A DNA stretch of 8,367 nt from Deltaproteobacteria bacterium UBA5756 (GTDB lineage Bacteria; Desulfobacterota; Syntrophorhabdia; Syntrophorhabdales; Syntrophorhabdaceae): contig DIFE01000050.1 of assembly GCA_002418985.1 (NCBI GenBank), positions 1-8,367 of the forward strand, given 5' to 3'. Shown here piece after piece: positions 1-6,609 of the stretch. The notes beneath the pieces are model-generated. The model was not told where the DNA came from. It made no database searches and saw only the letters and a program-made list of their open reading frames with translations. Every line of letters begins with the position of its first letter. The first letter of the stretch is position 1. Made by a program: the position numbers and the translations under genes.

Positions 1-186
1 ACGTGCGTGGGGGCGCTGATCCGTTATCTCACCACCGAAAACAAACATTTCCAGCCGATGAATATCAATTTCGGCCTCATCGAAGGCTATTCGAAGAAAT
101 ACAAAGAGACGGCCGTCGCAACGGCATTGGCTGAGATAGACAATTGGAAAAAGGAAATGCTGGATTCTGGAAAAAGAGACTCGTAA
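1..186 (+). CDS. trmFO: TrmFO, folate-dependent tRNA (uracil-54,C5)-methyltransferase, C-terminal part
   Basis: Only the last 61 codons are in the window; the gene begins upstream and ends at TAA 184-186. The fragment reads TCVGALIRYLTT, then HFQPMNINFGLIEGY. The GAL-x-RY segment followed by FQPMN(I/V)NFGL is the C-terminal signature of the TrmFO/Gid family. By family knowledge this cytoplasmic FAD enzyme uses 5,10-methylenetetrahydrofolate to methylate U54 in the T-loop of tRNA, and it is found where the SAM-dependent TrmA is absent. The tail after the signature is charged (KKYKETAVA, then WKKEM). The FAD-binding N-terminal half is not visible, so intactness cannot be judged. The next gene on this strand starts 165 bases later, so co-transcription is possible but not shown. 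Confidence 0.93.
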   Translation, partial: TCVGALIRYLTTENKHFQPMNINFGLIEGYSKKYKETAVATALAEIDNWKKEMLDSGKRDS

Positions 187-201
187 GTGTTAATGTAAAC
201 G

Positions 202-226
202 ACAACCTTTCAAGTTTGAGGTTTGT
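202..226. promoter_or_regulatory. Imperfect dyad upstream of bioB, possible operator
   Basis: ACAACC (202-207) faces GGTTTGT (220-226) across 12 bases, and TCAA-GT-TTGA lies at the centre (210-219). About two thirds of the half-site positions match. It sits some 125 bases before the bioB start. The right half begins GGTTT like the known BirA biotin-operator half-site (GGTTtACAA), but the outer bases and the spacing (12 rather than about 14-16) do not fit. It is recorded as a possible operator only. Confidence 0.2.
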
Positions 227-273
227 GGGATCGAATGTCCACCCGGCTTCCTGTGTCCCCACGGCTCTCCTGG

Positions 274-294
274 ATTCCGGCCTGAAGCCGGAAT
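274..294. repeat. Small palindromic (REP-like) element
   Basis: A perfect 8-bp inverted repeat, ATTCCGGC at 274-281 and GCCGGAAT at 287-294, encloses a 5-base loop. It is preceded by CTGG and followed by GACGAG. The core TGGATTCCGG...CCGGAATGACG resembles short palindromes scattered between genes in many proteobacteria. It lies between trmFO and bioB, so it could form a stem-loop in a read-through transcript, but no T-run follows and it is not a standard terminator. Confidence 0.6.
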
Positions 295-341
295 GACGAG
301 AATTACAGACTTTATAACGTGAAACCTGAAACAGCATTTAC

Positions 342-347
342 AGGAGG
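342..347 (+). promoter_or_regulatory. Ribosome binding site of bioB (decides the start)
   Basis: AGGAGG at 342-347 ends four bases before ATG 352. This strong Shine-Dalgarno site supports ATG 352 over the in-frame GTG at 319, which has no such site and would add 11 residues unlike the family N-terminus. Confidence 0.8.
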
Positions 348-351
348 TATC

Positions 352-1338
352 ATGAATTCTCTTTTTGATAAACTGATGAACAAGGCTTTAAAGACAAAGA
401 ACGTTTCCGATAAAGAGGCCCGGAAGTTGTATGAAGAAGGCAAAAAAGACCCCTTCGGGCTGATGGCCCGCGCCTCGAAGATACGGGAGCATTTCAAGGG
501 CAACGCGGTGAATCTCTGCGGCATCGTCAACGCAAAATCAGGGGTCTGTCCCGAGAATTGCAGATTCTGTGCGCAGTCCGCCCATTACCATACGGAGGCA
601 CCCGTCTACCCCCTCATCTCCGCCGAAGAGATCGGGGAGAAAGGTCGCCTTGCAAAGGAAAACGGCGCACACATGTTCAGCATCGTCACGAGCGGCACAC
701 GCATCGTGACGGATGAAGAGTGGCAAACCATCTACCGCGCCATCGGGCTCTTGAACGCGATGGGGCTCAAGCCTTGCGGCTCACTGGGAATGCTCAATGA
801 AGAAACGGCACGGAACCTCAAAAAGGCGGGCCTTTATAGGTATCATCACAACCTGGAGACATCACGAAGCTTCTTTGATGATATCTGCTCGACGCATGAC
901 TACGAAGAAGATACGGAAACAGTGCGAGTGGCCCGGGCGGCAGGCCTTACCGTTTGCTCCGGTGGCATCATCGGTCTCGGTGAAGTCATGGAGCACCGTA
1001 TCGAAATGGCAATGACCTTAAGAGAGCTCGACGTCGATTCCGTCCCGATCAACATCCTCAATGCCATCCCGGGAACGCCCCTTGAGAATATCTCTCCGCT
1101 CACACCGATGGAGATACTCCTGACGGTCGCCCTCTACCGCTTCATCCTTCCCGATAAGGACATCAAACTCTGTGGTGGAAAGGAAAAGAACTTGAGACAG
1201 CTCCTCCCCCTTGCCATCGTAGCAGGCTGCAACTCCCTCATGACGGGCAATTACCTCACAACCCCGGGCCGCGACACCCCCGCCGATTTGGAGATGATAA
1301 AAGATCTGGGAATGACGGCAAGCTTTGACCAGGGTTAA
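352..1338 (+). CDS. bioB: Biotin synthase BioB, radical SAM, variant auxiliary-cluster type
   Basis: The protein has 328 residues (E. coli BioB has 346). It should convert dethiobiotin to biotin, the last step of the pathway, in the cytoplasm. The radical-SAM cluster motif CxxxCxxC is C66-PEN-C70-RF-C73, followed by AQSAHY. Later family blocks are present: GSLGMLNEE (143-151), YHHNLETS (164-171), VCSGGIIGLGE (201-211), NAIPGTPL (237-244) and a C-terminal block around GNYLTTPG (299-306). Cys142 and Cys202 match auxiliary-cluster ligands C128 and C188 of the E. coli enzyme. The usual third Cys (C97) is Ser110 in MFSIVTSG, and the usual Arg ligand region VRLSAG reads IKLCGG, giving Lys272 and a new Cys274. 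This is the pattern I would expect of the [4Fe-4S] 'type II' BioB reported from anaerobes. No other biotin gene is in view, so the pathway must be encoded elsewhere. The start is fixed by AGGAGG at 342-347. Confidence 0.95.
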   Translation: MNSLFDKLMNKALKTKNVSDKEARKLYEEGKKDPFGLMARASKIREHFKGNAVNLCGIVNAKSGVCPENCRFCAQSAHYHTEAPVYPLISAEEIGEKGRLAKENGAHMFSIVTSGTRIVTDEEWQTIYRAIGLLNAMGLKPCGSLGMLNEETARNLKKAGLYRYHHNLETSRSFFDDICSTHDYEEDTETVRVARAAGLTVCSGGIIGLGEVMEHRIEMAMTLRELDVDSVPINILNAIPGTPLENISPLTPMEILLTVALYRFILPDKDIKLCGGKEKNLRQLLPLAIVAGCNSLMTGNYLTTPGRDTPADLEMIKDLGMTASFDQG

Positions 1339-1395
1339 AAAGACCTGTCCTCGCATCCGCCTGCCTTGAAGCGGCGAAAAGAGCAAAGAAACAAA

Positions 1396-1437
1396 CTATA
1401 GGTCTTATAAGTCGTATAAGACCTATAGGCCCTATGA
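1396..1437. repeat. Palindrome made of 9-base TATA units; probable terminator between convergent genes
   Basis: CTATAGGTCTTATA (1396-1409) and its exact complement (1415-1428) form a 14-bp perfect stem with a 5-base loop. The same stretch is also a 9-base tandem pattern: tataggtct, tataagtcg, tataagacc, tataggccc, then tatga, from 1397 on. It lies between bioB (+) and pilC (-), which converge. On the minus strand the stem is directly followed by a T-rich tract (complement of 1385-1395), so it could end the pilC transcript. On the plus strand a T6 run (1438-1443) comes nine bases after the stem, less typical for ending bioB. The stem is AT-rich, so terminator strength is uncertain. Similar units occur as dispersed intergenic repeats in some deltaproteobacteria. 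Confidence 0.65.
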
Positions 1438-1518
1438 TTTTTTCCAGGGACCAGCGCGCTCACGTTTGTTACGGGATAAAGGCGAGATGGTTTTGTCTTT
1501 GTCTTTACTTTTTGTTTT

Positions 1519-2724
1519 CTACCCGACTGCCTGGCCGAGTTTGAAGATAGGAAGGTACATGGCGACGATGAGTCCGCCAAGGACCACCCCGAGGAAGACC
1601 ATGATCATGGGTTCCATCATGGCGGTGAGGTTGGTGACCATGTTATCGACGTCCTCTTCATAGAAGTCTGCGATCTTGTTGAGCATACTGTCGAGGGCGC
1701 CCGTTGACTCACCGACTTGGACCATCTGGACGACCATGGGAGGAAAGATGCCGGCCTGCTCCAGGGGTTCAGCCATCGTGCGGCCTTCGCTGATTCGGGA
1801 ACGCGCCACCATGAGGGCCTCTTCAACGATCTTGTTGCCGGCCACCTTCGCAACAATGATCATGCTTTCCAGAATCGCCACGCCGCTCATGAGCAACGTT
1901 GCAAGGGTCCTCGTCACTCTGGCCACGGAGGCCTTGATGGTAAGGAGTCCGAACAGGGGAAGTTTCAGGACAAGCCGGTCGATGGTACGGTGCCCGTTGT
2001 CGGTCTTGTAATAATATTTCAGCGCCACCACCAGGCCGACAATACCGCCGATAATAACATACCAGTAGGACTGGACGATCTGGCTCAAATTGATAACGAT
2101 CTGCGTCGGTGCCGGCAGTTCCGCACCCATCTCCTTGAACATCTTCTCAAAAACGGGTATGACAAAGAGAAGGAGCACTATGACAACGATGAAGGCGACC
2201 AGAATGATCGCCACGGGGTAGATCATCGCTGACTTGACCTTTTTCCTCAGTTTTTCCGATTTTTCCATGTACACGGCAAGTCTCTGCAAAACACCGTCCA
2301 GAAGACCGCCCTCCTCGCCTGCGACGACGAGGTTGATATAGAGTTCGTCGAAACACTTCGGGTAGTCTCTCAGGGCATCCGCAAACCGCGAGCCGCCTTC
2401 GATCTTTTCCTTGATCTCTCTGACGATGCCCCTGAAATTGACATCCTCTATCTGATTGGCCAGGATTTCCAGAGACTGCACAAGGGGCAATCCCGATGTG
2501 ATCATCGTTGAAAGCTGCCGCGTAAAAAGCAGGATTTGAATACTCGGTATCTTTCTCTGAGGATTGTATTTTTGTTTCCCCGCCTCCTTGGTTTCCGTCA
2601 TGGAGGTGAGGATGACGCCGTCTTTTCTCAGCGCGGACCGGAGAGCATCACCGGAGGCAGCCTTCGACACGCCTTTGCGCGTGTCTCCCGATACCGATCT
2701 TCCTTCCCACTGATACTGCGGCAT
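1519..2724 (-). CDS. pilC: Type IV pilus / type II secretion inner-membrane platform protein (PilC/GspF family)
   Basis: The protein has 401 residues, the usual length for PilC. It starts with the short N-terminal region typical of the family (YQWEG at 4-8). Two T2SF domains follow, at about 66-190 and 270-393. Each carries the family's paired motif, GEEGG at 136-140 and GESTG at 338-342. Three hydrophobic segments are visible, at about 168-190, 219-236 and 372-393. By family knowledge it sits in the inner membrane at the base of the pilus machine and couples the PilB/PilT ATPases to pilin movement. The FTRQLSTMITSGLPL stretch (67-81) and NLVVAGEEGG (131-140) look more like PilC of type IV pili than GspF. 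No pilB, pilT, pilin or gsp gene is next to it, so the gene appears single. The ATG start (2722-2724) has only a weak ribosome site (TGAG). The stop is TAG. Confidence 0.93.
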   Translation of the reverse strand: MPQYQWEGRSVSGDTRKGVSKAASGDALRSALRKDGVILTSMTETKEAGKQKYNPQRKIPSIQILLFTRQLSTMITSGLPLVQSLEILANQIEDVNFRGIVREIKEKIEGGSRFADALRDYPKCFDELYINLVVAGEEGGLLDGVLQRLAVYMEKSEKLRKKVKSAMIYPVAIILVAFIVVIVLLLFVIPVFEKMFKEMGAELPAPTQIVINLSQIVQSYWYVIIGGIVGLVVALKYYYKTDNGHRTIDRLVLKLPLFGLLTIKASVARVTRTLATLLMSGVAILESMIIVAKVAGNKIVEEALMVARSRISEGRTMAEPLEQAGIFPPMVVQMVQVGESTGALDSMLNKIADFYEEDVDNMVTNLTAMMEPMIMVFLGVVLGGLIVAMYLPIFKLGQAVG

Positions 2725-2741
2725 GACTCAATAATACATGA

Positions 2742-2865
2742 ATAATATTTTTTTGCAAAGAGAAAATTACAATAAACGGATGGTTGGTGAATAAACCGGT
2801 TCCAAGATATAGATTTTGCGTTCTAACAAAGGGTAATAATTGAATAATTATGTGATAATGGTCAC
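2742..2865 (-). promoter_or_regulatory. AT-rich upstream region of pilC with a weak promoter candidate
   Basis: Reading on the minus strand, TTGTAA (2772-2767) and TATTAT (2747-2742) could be -35 and -10 boxes, but the spacer is 19 bases, longer than ideal. Further upstream are an AATAATT direct repeat (2835-2841 and 2843-2849) and a small GTGA-N6-TCAC dyad (2852-2865). All are weak signals. The region mainly stands out as much more AT-rich than the genes around it. Confidence 0.25.
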
Positions 2866-2875
2866 ACTTAAGGCA

Positions 2876-2955
2876 GGTTATGGGTAATAGGTTATGGGTC
2901 ATAGGGGAAAAAGCCTCATTCTTTCCCATAACCTATTACCCATAACCCATTACCC
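2876..2955. repeat. Long hairpin repeat built of 14-base units (copy 1)
   Basis: Bases 2876-2898 and 2925-2947 are exact reverse complements over 23 bp, with a 26-base centre. The left arm is two near-identical 14-base units, GGTTATGGGTAATA (2876-2889) and GGTTATGGGTCATA (2890-2903). The right arm is two matching units, CCCATAACCTATTA (2925-2938) and CCCATAACCCATTA (2939-2952), then CCC. The element ends four bases before the stop codon of the protease gene (2959-2961), which reads towards it, so it would form a large stem-loop in that 3' end and may stop or stabilise the operon mRNA. A degenerate relative occurs at 8281-8347. Confidence 0.8.
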
Positions 2956-2958
2956 GTT

Positions 2959-4422
2959 TTAATCCCTTATCACCGCGTAGAACGTCGCGTTTTCACGCTG
3001 GATCAGCATTACGATGCCTTCTTTGACATTCGATCGTTTGACGGCTTCCTTGAATTCGGCGACGCTTCTTACCGGTTTTCTGGCAACCTCCCTGATGACA
3101 TCTCCCGAACGAATGTCCGCCTCCTGCGCGGGCGATCCCGGTATGACATCGGTCACGATGACGCCCCGTTTATCTTTAAGGTTAAGGTGTTTGGCGATCT
3201 CTCCCGTAATATCCTGGACAACAAGACCCAGGTCTTTTTCAATCTCGGTCTTCTTTGATGCCTTGAGGCCCTCTTCCTGGAGTTCGCCGATGACCACCTC
3301 CACTTCCATCTGTTTTTTGTCCCGGATGAGGACCATCTTTGCCTTCTTGCCTATCTCCGTAGAAGCGACAAGACGGGGAAGAGTCTCATTATCCTTGATC
3401 TTCTTCCCATTGTAGGAAACGATCAGGTCGCCGCGCTTGATCCCCGCTTTCTCGGCGGGACTCTGCTCCATGACATCGGCGACCAGGGCGCCTTCCGATT
3501 CCTTAAGGCCAAAGCTTTTTGCGATCTCCGGCGTCATCCTCTGGATCACGACACCGAGCCATCCGCGGGCCACCTTCCCCTTGCTTTTCAGCTGGGACAG
3601 CATGTCCCGTGCCACATTGATGGGTATGGCAAAACCGATTCCCTGACCGCCGGAAACAATGGCCGTATTGATCCCGACCACTTCTCCCTTGAGGTTGAGG
3701 AGGGGTCCGCCGCTGTTGCCGGGGTTTATGGATGCATCGGTCTGGATGAACTCATCATAGGGCCCTGCCCCGATGATCCTGCCCTTTGCGCTGACGATTC
3801 CCACGGTGACGGTGTGTTCGAGGCCGAAGGGATTGCCGATCGCCATGACCCAGTCTCCCACCTGCAGAGCCTCGGAATCGCCGAGAGTCGCCACGGGAAG
3901 CGATTGCCTGACGTCGATCTTGATGAGGGCGATGTCGGTCTTGGGATCGCGCCCTATGATCCTCGCATCGTATTCTTTCTCATCGGAGAGTTTTACCTTA
4001 ATTGTGGTGGCTTTCTCAACGACGTGATTGTTTGTCAGAATATAGCCTTCCTTATCGATAACGAAACCCGAACCGAGACTGCGCTGCTTGTATTCCCGGC
4101 GCGGCCCGTTGCCGAAAAATTTGTCGAAGAAATCATCATTGAAAAAATCCTTGAAAGGATTGTTCGGGCCCGCAAACGGCCCCTGCCCCCCCGGGCCCCT
4201 GACAACCGCCGTGGTGCTGATATTGACGATTGACGGCTTCGCCTGGTTGACAAGGCCGGCCAGGCTCGGCAATCCGTTATTGAAAGCCGCCGCGGTCCGG
4301 ACGTTTTGCACGACCGGGGGCGCCGCCGGTCTGTCGGGCAACACCTGGGCCCTTACGTATGCAAAGCCCAGGGCGGCGACGATGAGAACACAAACGGTTA
4401 ATACGAGGCGTTTGCTCTTCAT
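2959..4422 (-). CDS. degP: Do-family periplasmic serine protease/chaperone (DegP/HtrA)
   Basis: The protein has 487 residues, as expected for DegP/DegQ. An N-terminal signal peptide has a basic start (KSKR), a hydrophobic core to about residue 22 and a likely cleavage after VRA at 25, sending the protein to the periplasm. The trypsin-like domain holds the catalytic triad His133 (TNNHVV), Asp163 (KTDIALIKI) and Ser237 (NPGNSGGPL). A Gly/Phe-rich stretch at 76-106 lies where the family has its LA loop. Two PDZ domains follow, at about 286-378 (RGWLGV) and 398-485 (LGLVVQDI). Role by family: degrading or refolding misfolded envelope proteins. A clear ribosome site (GGAGGA, complement of 4428-4433) precedes the ATG. 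The start lies 12 bases after the kinase stop, so it is the third gene of the regulator-kinase-protease operon. The DegQ name would fit equally well. Confidence 0.96.
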   Translation of the reverse strand: MKSKRLVLTVCVLIVAALGFAYVRAQVLPDRPAAPPVVQNVRTAAAFNNGLPSLAGLVNQAKPSIVNISTTAVVRGPGGQGPFAGPNNPFKDFFNDDFFDKFFGNGPRREYKQRSLGSGFVIDKEGYILTNNHVVEKATTIKVKLSDEKEYDARIIGRDPKTDIALIKIDVRQSLPVATLGDSEALQVGDWVMAIGNPFGLEHTVTVGIVSAKGRIIGAGPYDEFIQTDASINPGNSGGPLLNLKGEVVGINTAIVSGGQGIGFAIPINVARDMLSQLKSKGKVARGWLGVVIQRMTPEIAKSFGLKESEGALVADVMEQSPAEKAGIKRGDLIVSYNGKKIKDNETLPRLVASTEIGKKAKMVLIRDKKQMEVEVVIGELQEEGLKASKKTEIEKDLGLVVQDITGEIAKHLNLKDKRGVIVTDVIPGSPAQEADIRSGDVIREVARKPVRSVAEFKEAVKRSNVKEGIVMLIQRENATFYAVIRD

Positions 4423-4434
4423 AAAAATCCTCCA

Positions 4435-5838
4435 TCATGACATGGGTAGCTTGATCGTAAACACACTTCCTGCGGCGGGCCTCGATTGGACGTCTATACT
4501 CCCTTTGTGAGCTTCGGCTATCCATTTGCTGATGGAAAGCCCGAGGCCGCTTCCGCTGGCACGCTTGCGGGACCTGTCGGCACGGTAAAACCTGTCAAAG
4601 ATGTATTTGATATCACCCGGTGAAATACCCGGTCCGTCATCCTCCACATTTACACAGGCGAAGCCGTTCTGCTTATACGATGAGACTATGACGTGCCCGC
4701 CGCGATGTCCGTATTTGATGGCGTTCTCCACCACGTTGGTGATCATTCTGCGCAATTTGAGCTCGTCTCCGACGAGACGGATGTCCTCGAGTTCCTTAAC
4801 GACGATCTCAACACCTTTATTTTCGCCGAAAAGCTTCATGTTCATGCAGACATCGGCAAGAAGATCGCGAAGATCGACCTTTTCGAGGTTCATCCCGATG
4901 TCCTTCGTTTCTGCCTTGGAAAGCAGAAGGAGATCGTCGATGATCCGGCTCATCCTGTCAATCTCCTCGAGGTTGCTTTGCATGGACCGCTTATACTCTT
5001 CGTTTGTCCGCTCCTTCCTCAGTGCCAGTTCCGTTTCGCCTTTCAGAATGGTCAGCGGCGTCTTGAGCTCATGTGAGACATCGATGCTGAACTGGTTGAT
5101 CCTCTGGAAAGAATCCTTGAGCCGGGAAATCATGGCGTTGAAGGTTTCCGCAAGGCGGCCGAGTTCGTCTTTCCGCCCTTTTATGTCAATGCGTTCATCA
5201 AGGTTGTTTGAGGATATGTTCACCGCCGCCCTCCGGATCTGGTCCACGGGCTTCATGGTCTTTTTCGCCATGAAATATCCCACCACGATGGTGACGCTGA
5301 TGGAGGTGATGATGCTGATGATCATGATTATGAGGAGACGCTTCATGGTGTCCTCAAACTCCTCCAGCGACGAGCCGACCTGTACGATGCTTATGATCTT
5401 CTTGTTTTCCAGGATGGGCATTGTGATCATGCGTAGCCGGGGGCGGGCCGTTTCTATGGTTTCGTAGACGATTTCACCCTTGAGGGCCTTTTCGAGGGTT
5501 ACAAAGCTCACCGGAACCGCCTCCGCCTCGAGGTCATTCAGCCTCGCCCCGATCTTTCCGGAGGCATCGATGATCTGGATGAACTTGCCCTTCGGTTTCT
5601 TGCCGAGGGCATTCTCGAGGTAGCGCTCGAAGTTGCCGAAAAGGCTCTGGTTGTGAGTTTCGGTCATGGACGAGGCAAGCACCTCGGCTATCGATTTGAT
5701 CTTGGTGTCAATGCTCTTCTGCAGGCTGTTTTTAAAATAGATGTAAACCCCGCTCGAGAACGTGACAAGTATCAGGGCCAGGATGCCGCCGTACCATAGC
5801 GTCAGTTTCCACTTAATGGGAAGATTAAATCTTTTCAT
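4435..5838 (-). CDS. Membrane sensor histidine kinase (HAMP/HisKA/HATPase)
   Basis: The protein has 467 residues. Two membrane segments, at about 13-35 and 168-190, enclose a sensor region of some 130 residues outside the inner membrane. That region includes FIQIIDASGK (86-95), reminiscent of PAS-like extracellular sensor folds. A HAMP linker follows (about 190-243, with P197 and the DELGRLAETFN block). The H-box is FSIDVSHELKTPL with phospho-accepting His256. The ATP-binding domain shows the N-box (NVVENAIKYG, 368-377), G1 (DDGPGI, 400-405), F-box (FDRFYR, 414-419) and G2 (GSGLGL, 429-434), all intact. It should autophosphorylate and pass phosphate to the regulator just upstream, whose gene it overlaps by 14 bases (translational coupling likely). 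It resembles CusS/QseC/CpxA-type kinases, but the ligand cannot be told from sequence. The downstream protease gene suggests an envelope-stress signal. Confidence 0.95.
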   Translation of the reverse strand: MKRFNLPIKWKLTLWYGGILALILVTFSSGVYIYFKNSLQKSIDTKIKSIAEVLASSMTETHNQSLFGNFERYLENALGKKPKGKFIQIIDASGKIGARLNDLEAEAVPVSFVTLEKALKGEIVYETIETARPRLRMITMPILENKKIISIVQVGSSLEEFEDTMKRLLIIMIISIITSISVTIVVGYFMAKKTMKPVDQIRRAAVNISSNNLDERIDIKGRKDELGRLAETFNAMISRLKDSFQRINQFSIDVSHELKTPLTILKGETELALRKERTNEEYKRSMQSNLEEIDRMSRIIDDLLLLSKAETKDIGMNLEKVDLRDLLADVCMNMKLFGENKGVEIVVKELEDIRLVGDELKLRRMITNVVENAIKYGHRGGHVIVSSYKQNGFACVNVEDDGPGISPGDIKYIFDRFYRADRSRKRASGSGLGLSISKWIAEAHKGSIDVQSRPAAGSVFTIKLPMS

Positions 5839-6502
5839 CTTCTTTGAGGATGTAGCCGACTCCCCGTACGGTGTGGATGAATTTCTTTTCCGTAAGGAGC
5901 TCTATCTTCTTTCTGAGAAAATTCACATATACATCAACGATGTTCGAGGAATCGTCCTGGCTCTGCCAGGCATACTCCGCCATCTCCTTGCGGGCCAGCG
6001 GTCTCTCGCTGTTGCGCATCATATACTCCATAATAAGGAACTCTTTTTCGGTAAGTTCCGCATCCTTCCCCCCGATGGTGAGTCTCCTGTTGTAGGGATT
6101 GAGGACTATTTCGCGGTATTCGAGGGTCAGCGGGACGGCCTTGCGGCTTCTTCTGAGCAGCGCGCGGATCCGGGCAAGGAGTTCCTCAAAAGAGAAGGGT
6201 TTTGTCAGGTAATCATCGCTTCCCGTGTCCAGTCCCTTTATGACATCTTCCTTGGTGCTCTTCGCCGTGATAATGAGAACGGGTGTTTCTATGCCTGAGT
6301 GGCGCATCCTCTTCAAGACTTCCAGGCCGTCGATCTCGGGTATCATGAGGTCGAGGAGAACAATATCGTAATCCCGTGTTGTGACTAGATCGAGACCGAT
6401 CCTGCCGTCCTCCGCCAGGTCTACGGCGTATCCTTCTTCTTCGAGGCCCCTCATGACAAAATTGGCAACCTTCGCTTCGTCTTCAACAAGAAGAATTTTC
6501 AT
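5825..6502 (-). CDS. OmpR/PhoB-family response regulator
   Basis: From ATG 6502 the protein has 225 residues. The receiver domain (about 1-115) has the acidic pair Glu7/Asp8, phospho-acceptor Asp51 (VLLDLMIPE), Thr80 and Lys102 (LTKPF). The winged-helix DNA-binding domain (about 126-222) has ELTEKEFLIMEYM and ends with HTVRGVGYIL, as in OmpR/PhoB. It is the partner of the downstream kinase: its last bases GATGAAAAGATTTAA contain the kinase ATG. An in-frame GTG at 6508 would add two residues. I prefer ATG 6502 because MKILLVEDE is the standard family start. Neither start has a Shine-Dalgarno site. A promoter-like -10 box ends only ten bases before the ATG, so the mRNA may be nearly leaderless. 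It probably controls its own operon, including the protease. Confidence 0.95.
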   Translation of the reverse strand: MKILLVEDEAKVANFVMRGLEEEGYAVDLAEDGRIGLDLVTTRDYDIVLLDLMIPEIDGLEVLKRMRHSGIETPVLIITAKSTKEDVIKGLDTGSDDYLTKPFSFEELLARIRALLRRSRKAVPLTLEYREIVLNPYNRRLTIGGKDAELTEKEFLIMEYMMRNSERPLARKEMAEYAWQSQDDSSNIVDVYVNFLRKKIELLTEKKFIHTVRGVGYILKEDEKI

Positions 6503-6511
6503 ATCCACAAT

Positions 6512-6540
6512 ACTATAGTATAAAAAAGTCAGTTGTACAA
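6512..6540 (-). promoter_or_regulatory. Candidate sigma-70-type promoter of the regulator-kinase-protease operon
   Basis: On the minus strand TTGTAC (6540-6535), a 17-base spacer and TATAGT (6517-6512) match the -35/-10 layout well. Transcription would begin near 6504-6506, almost on top of the regulator's ATG (6502). The -10 region lies inside a perfect 10-base palindrome, TACTATAGTA (6511-6520). Confidence 0.5.
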
Positions 6541-6609
6541 TTCTTCAGTTTCGATCGAACGCATAGCTCTTGCCGCGGTACCCTTACTGCCGCTCACTAA
6601 TGAATTTCT

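Noticed and set aside
319..351. GTG 319 as the start of bioB
   Set aside because: It would add 11 residues not typical of BioB and has no ribosome site, whereas ATG 352 has AGGAGG four bases upstream.
2790..2806. Possible sigma-54 promoter before pilC (minus strand, TTGGAACCGG)
   Set aside because: The TTGG part has no GC element (TTGC) at the required spacing, so the -24/-12 pattern is not met.
2876..2955. CRISPR-like array from the repeated 14-base units
   Set aside because: The units are contiguous and in inverted arms without unique spacers, and no cas gene is present. It is a palindromic intergenic repeat.
4601..5467. A 288-codon open frame on the plus strand opposite the histidine kinase
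   Set aside because: It is antisense to intact HAMP, HisKA and HATPase motifs, and its translation is Ser/Arg/Met-rich without any recognisable domain.
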